NCBI GenBank assembly: GCA_022539475.1 | Contig: VCMS01000398.1 | Span: 1-41,014 of the forward strand | Direction of reading: 5' to 3' | DNA: 41,014 nt | From: Gracilaria domingensis | Lineage: Eukaryota > Rhodophyta > Florideophyceae > Gracilariales > Gracilariaceae | Shown: one piece after another, positions 36,505 to 41,014 of the stretch | Numbering within the stretch: the stretch's first letter is position 1 | Layout of the letters: every line of letters begins with the position of its first letter | Position numbers and translations under genes: made by a program | Notes under the pieces: model-generated | What the model was told of the DNA's origin: nothing | Database searches by the model: none | The model's input: only the letters and a program-made list of their open reading frames with translations

Positions 36505-37699
36505 CCGCCAGCCTACGGGGGGTGGGAACGCAGGTTGTAGGGTACAACATAGAGCTGAGTAGAGCTGCGCAGAGCACATTTTTCTTTTCACCTCGCAGTT
36601 TATACGTATCTACACAGAGGCAAGAAACAATTTCGCGCGGATTTAGTTTATTCGATGTTGAGTTCGAATGCCGAAGAGCAGAGCCATTCGAGAATGAGGG
36701 TAGTGATGGCAGCACCAATCGCAATTGTACGGGTATTATGATCATGGCTGTTTGTCGTGAAAGCAGTCTCAGAAGGACCCTCATCACGTTCAGTGGCGGG
36801 CGGCGACTGTACAGATCTTGTCATTGACGTGTTCTGCTCTTAGTGTGGGTGCCAAAAAGTGTGTTGGCGCTGCATCATCAACACGGTGTAAGCCAGAAAG
36901 TGCTATCCACGCAATATGCGCTAGCTCGTATCAAACTGAGCGCCTGAGACAGACGTGCAGCCGGGCGGTGGGTGTGTAGCGCAGTCATTAGGCATACCAA
37001 GATCAGCAGCTACGGCCACGGCGGCTGCAGTCGTCAAGGCAGCGCTATTATGGGTGTTTGCGCCTTGCGACGGTCGTCTTCATTGCGTCAAAGGCGCGTC
37101 GGACGCCTGGCGAAAAGGAATGTGAGCGCTGTAAAACGTCATGCTCGTTACTAAATTGGTATTACCAGTACGGGGAGTGGGAAGACCTAAGCTGCATGTT
37201 GTTCCAGACGCTCTTGTTGTTGAGTGCGACGGATGCGGTGGTCAAATGTTGCGATGAGGATAGCGTCTGAACGCTTCGCGCCTGCGCAATGCAACCGCTC
37301 TTTGGATGCCCGTCGGCGTTGGAGCGCAAGCGGCGAGAGTAGAGGCGGAGAGCGTACAGGAGATTTGTATGCAGCCCCATGATTGCGGCTATGATGATGA
37401 TGCAGATAATGATGTGGGGGAGCCAGTCGGTGGCGGAGAACGGCGATTCTGAGTCGTATAGGAGCATATCTCATATGGTCCATGCGCGCTACATCCCCCT
37501 CTACACGTGGCCTGATACCTGCTTCCACAGTCTCCAGACCGCGGTCCAGACCGCGGTCTGAACACGTCGCATCCGGCCACCAGGAGGGTCACTACTAGGT
37601 GATTCTACACAAGTCTGCGTACTACACCCACTCTCGCAACCCTGTTCACACTTTCCTGTGTACGACTAACACCCGCTCAAATACGAATTTGGAATAACG

Positions 37700-37789
37700 G
37701 TTCATCACCGCCGTCTACTACTCTTTCGAGAACTCCTCCAGCGAGTTTCATCGCCACCGTCTATTCCGCTTTCGCGAGTTCTTGCGAGG
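37700..37789 (+). repeat. 45-bp direct repeat upstream of the methyltransferase
   Basis: Two diverged units of about 45 bp (GTTCATCACCGCCGTCTA.. and GTTTCATCGCCACCGTCTA..) end just before ATG 37795. They may lie in the 5' leader. Confidence 0.5.
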
Positions 37790-37794
37790 GTTAC

Positions 37795-40541
37795 ATGGCG
37801 CCCGTCGAAAACATACCCTTCTGTGGTCTTACCAGCAGAGCGATGTCGACTACGGCATCTTCCATGGCATCTACGGAGTCTAGCTCCGGTGAGAAGGATA
37901 TTATGGCGACGCGGTTCCTTCGTTTGTTCAGCATACTTCTCGAGCTGAGAGACTCGTTTGCGGCGTCTCGAGGTGGCATTGGTTCCCCTCGTCAGGTTGG
38001 ATACACGGCTCTGGTTGAGTACGCTATCGCAAACCGTGCCAGTCTGGCTTGTGCACGGGAATTTCTCACGGATGTTACGAAGAGCACGTACGCAAACTAT
38101 ACGCCGCAGGAGCTGGTGAAGACAAGTACCGATGTTAGTTTCATAAGTCGGGTCTACAAGTATGTCCGTATCATTGACGTGGATGACTGGACTCAGGATC
38201 GTCGGGTGAGGGATCTTTTCGAATGGAGTTTGGATAAGAATGTGGATGGCCGGAATTGTTTTATGGAGCGTGTGTTCTGGAATGACTTATTCAAAGAGCA
38301 TGGTCCCGGATCCAAGCAGACGAAGAAAACTACCTTCCGGATTGATCCTGCTACTCGTTTTCAGCAGTTGCTCTATCTATCCCTAGTGAAGCGTATCACT
38401 ATGGAGAGGCGACTCCCAGTCGCGAAGAAGGCGAGGACTGCAACTGGTTCTCGGAGACATGTGCCGTTTGTGGATGGTTTCGTCATTTCAAACCAAGCGC
38501 ACATAAGGCGGATGGGTTATGCTGTGCAAATGGTATGTCTAGGATGGGATTCCTTTGCTTCCAGTCTTGGATTTCGTGACGCAGAACAAATGCTGTTACC
38601 GTTTCTTGCCATGGAGAAAGCGACGCTTTCTTTCAGCGCAATTGAGTCCCGTTCTTCCGGATACAGCCCAGCATCGGTGTTCAAAACATTGGGGATCGAA
38701 TTGAAGCCAACCACAGAGGTCAACGCTACTGTGCCTTGGGTTCACACCCTTTCGGATGATATCGATACCAAACTAATGGATTTGTCAAAAGAGTTCCTGA
38801 CCGATTTGAACAAGGTTGTCTTAAACGGATTTCTGTACAAAATTTCCGCTACTACCAAGTGGGAACTGCTGGAAGGCTTTCGAAGGAAACTTCGGACACG
38901 GTTTCCATCTCGTTTTGATGTTTTCTCCGATGAGTATTTGGCTACTCTTCGTACCGCTATTGTCCAGCTGAACCTGAGACCTTCCCAGCAGCCATCCCGG
39001 GCCACTCTGTCAGGACGTCAGGAAGGAAGTAACACGGTCACGGTGAAGATTGAGGATACGGTTACGGCACAGAGAACAATTTCTTCCAGGCCTATGGCTA
39101 GGGCGGTGGGTAAAAAATCCCGTGAAACATCCGGTGCAGACCCGGGTCCGGTGGATGTCATTGTCATAGACGACCCGGGTGATGATGACGGTGGAGCGCA
39201 CCCCCTTTCTAATTTTCCTGATGGTGTTCTTCCACCTCACGACTTCGACGATGTAAGGACGACGAAGGCTTTCGGTGTGGTCAAAAAGAACATGAAGCAA
39301 CAGTTCTCTATGCATTGCGTTGGTTATGAAGAGTTAGTGAAGGCTCGTGGTACACTGTTCCCTTCCGATAATTCCCTAGAGGGCAATGTTCAACTCGTAC
39401 TCACGGACCCACCTTATGGTATACGTGACAGTGAGTATGATGAGCTTCTCGACGAAGATATGGTTAACACTGCAGAGATGATGGCCTCAATTCTTCGCCA
39501 TGGCGGTCATTTTATAATGTTCTGTACTTTCAAACAGTTAGCGGACTGGGAGGAGATTCTACGTGAGCACAAATCTGCAGTCGGGAGGCAAAGTGCTTCG
39601 TTCTTTGTCGACCCCACACCGATGCAATTCATTCGCTCTCGTACGCACACTTTGAAGAACCCCGGAAGGAACACAACACGGTTGTTCTCTGCAACCGAGT
39701 ATGCCGTGCACGGAGTCCGGAATGGAAACGCGTACGAGGAGCAGAAGGTGATGGTGAACTACAAAAACTTCAACTACGTTCCCACGCAGTACCCGGGCAT
39801 TACTCCATTATCGATCAGGTTCCGCATCTGGGGGCTGGTGAAGGACTCCGTTGGAGGGCAAAGAAGCGTTCCAAAATACACTCGGTTCAGGTTCGCCCCG
39901 AACAGAACCCGAGGGCACTGCTAAAGGAACTCATTGCCACGGTCTCAAATCCCGGAGACGTTGAGGTTGATCCTTATAGTGGAACATTTTCCGGTGCCTT
40001 GGCGTGCATGGACATGGAAGAGCCCCGACGCTTCATTGGATGTGAGAGGGATGAGCAGTGCTTCGCTCATGCTGAACACAATGCTGTAGTGATGTATGCG
40101 AGGAAGGTTTGGGGTAACGAGTTCAACGCAAGAATAACTGTCAGTAATGACGTCGTTCAAGCCTCGTATTTAGTACAGACAAAGTTCCCGGAAGCAAAGC
40201 AAAGAACCTCGCGTATATGGACCGCACCGAAAGGATTCCCGCCATACCAATGTTTCCCGTTTCATATCAATTCCTACATCGCAACGTTTTGCAGAGAACC
40301 GAGTCTCATCGCGCAGCACAAGGAGAAACCAGTGCACGAGTGGCCTCTGAATCTCCAAGGCACATTGGAGAGGATGGATGTACAGAGTTTGTTCGCCGCT
40401 GAAGCAGCAGGTTTATGGTTGTACAGGAAGAGATCAAATATCAAACACCCCATAAGTGGAGATGGAGTGTTCAGTAGTAGATCGTTCTCGGAAGGAGAGG
40501 TTGTTGGGTACTTCTATGGACATTGGTATATCATTACATAA
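37795..40541 (+). CDS. Permuted DPPY-type DNA methyltransferase with SET-like tail (one frameshift)
   Basis: ATG 37795 opens 709 codons to 39924. Residues 1-400 are a helical domain I do not recognise. PVDVIVIDDPGDDD (about 452-464) is SUMO-interaction-like. VQLVLTDPPYG (DPPYG 538-542) is catalytic motif IV of N6-adenine/N4-cytosine DNA methyltransferases. Near 39797 (CCCGGGCAT) a one-base loss shifts the frame. The homologous reading continues as HYSIIDQVPHLG, PEQNPRALLKELI, then DVEVDPYSGTFSGALAC, the SAM-binding motif I (39969-40010), and FIGCERD. Motif IV before motif I is the beta-type permuted order. At the end, SGDGVFSSRSFSEGEVVGYF resembles the start of a SET domain, cut by TAA at 40539-40541. 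The enzyme would methylate DNA in the nucleus. The frameshift may be real decay or a base error. Confidence 0.75.
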
Positions 40542-41014
40542 GCCGACGCAATGCGAAACAGATGAAATAGCCGAAAGCGGAGTGTAGGTGCACGCCTACG
40601 TTTCTCCTCTTCGTTTTGGAGGTATGAATTGTAAGCTCGCAAGCTCGACAAGGGCACGCATGTCACAAGCACGCCTCATCACTATATTCCGAAATCAATA
40701 CTTCATTGCCTGGGTACGATACAACTACTGCTCCTTTCCATGTATAGCGGTACTCTGCTACCACTCAAGATGCTCCCTCGTGTCCGGGATGGGGTCGATG
40801 AGACAGGATTTTGGCTGAGATGGAGCCTTACAAGGCCGCTTACAAACGTTGATTATTCGAGCGTTCCGAGCATACATAGCTACCCATTTGGGTAACATGC
40901 TCGCAAGCTATATCACTACTATTGGTGACGGCTACACTCAGGAATAATATCATACGTATTGGAAATACATGGCGACGAACTGTAACGTATGACTATGGAC
41001 CAGCTATCCATGGC
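40542..41014. other. Region after the methyltransferase; possible SET-domain remainder
   Basis: From 40588 another frame reads YVSPLRFGGMNCKLASSTRA then NQYFIAWVRYNYC. This vaguely recalls the RFxN...AN and AxRxI...YxY end of a SET domain, so it may be the displaced continuation. Beyond 40820 I see only short inverted repeats such as CGAGCATACATAGCTAC..GTAACATGCTCG. Confidence 0.25.

Larger units (their letters stand above)
36291..37589. mobile_element. TIR-bounded segment between module II and the methyltransferase
   Basis: ACCCTCCTGTGGTGGCCGG... at 36291-36336 is repeated in inverted orientation at 37544-37589 (...CCGGCCACCAGGAGGGT). The repeat is about 46 bp and near identical, with a 2-bp indel, and includes the palindrome CAGACCGCGGTCTG. 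No target duplication is obvious and no ORF inside looks like a transposase. The interior (36505-37533) is GC-rich with only compositional ORFs. It could be a non-autonomous DNA element or a shared regulatory palindrome of the two divergent transcription units. Confidence 0.6.

Noticed and set aside
36522..37528. ORFs of 60-113 codons inside the TIR-bounded segment
   Set aside because: Mutually overlapping on both strands, Arg/His/Ser-rich, no motif; likely compositional.
39838..39863. Small GT-AG intron to explain the methyltransferase frameshift
   Set aside because: It would be only 26 nt. Homologous protein sequence already changes frame near 39797, upstream of it, so a one-base indel explains the data better.

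Overview
This is eukaryotic nuclear DNA that is dominated by mobile elements. The coding stretches have no convincing spliceosomal introns. The repeats include a complete chromodomain Ty3/Gypsy retrotransposon and a plant/fungal-style 'tnp2' DNA transposase. The few host-like genes are compact. This would fit a repeat-rich, intron-poor genome such as a multicellular red alga, but the lineage is an inference and no marker in the window proves it.

Layout. 0.5-4.9 kb: host-like genes, namely a broken ribulose-phosphate 3-epimerase (-), a Rossmann-fold dehydrogenase-like gene (+), a HAD phosphatase (+), and a tail-to-tail decayed paralogue of that phosphatase (-). 4.9-7.0 kb: decayed copy I of a three-part module on the minus strand (basic/low-complexity protein, ParB-like domain, 2OG-Fe(II) dioxygenase-like N-terminus). 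6.9-8.55 kb: a large foldback palindrome packed with G-runs and TTAGGG-bearing palindromes. 8.5-9.9 kb: an unknown broken gene (+). 9.9-23.7 kb: a tnp2/CMC/Plavaka-like DNA transposase gene (-) split by a complete LTR retrotransposon (11129-21729; 466-bp LTRs, 5-bp target duplication GAAAG). That retrotransposon carries gag, pro, pol with a chromodomain, and a long antisense ORF. 24.0-25.9 kb: hairpin cluster and palindromes. 26.4-28.9 kb: structured non-coding DNA, then a plus-strand relative of the retrotransposon's antisense ORF. 29.3-31.9 kb: a coiled-coil pseudogene (-) and a multi-span membrane protein gene (+) with internal stops. 32.1-36.0 kb: better preserved copy II of the module (-), with a ParB-like ORF of about 400 codons and an intact dioxygenase domain holding HxD...H...R. 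36.3-37.6 kb: a TIR-bounded segment with a nested palindrome around a tRNA-Gly(GCC)-like core. 37.8-40.5 kb: a permuted DPPY-type DNA methyltransferase with a SET-like tail (+), transcribed away from copy II.

How it may fit together. The most interesting proposal is a chromatin/DNA-modification cassette. A ParB-like plus 2OG-dioxygenase protein and a DNA methyltransferase-SET protein diverge from a palindromic intergenic region, and several parts carry SUMO-interaction-like acidic/hydrophobic motifs. The module occurs twice, both times in mobile-element surroundings, and both times facing another gene across a foldback. A second novelty is the antisense ORF family of the chromovirus, which also occurs outside it.

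Decay in this window is mostly by in-frame stop codons (about 22 counted by eye) rather than indels (about 4), which suggests base-substitution decay such as C-to-T.
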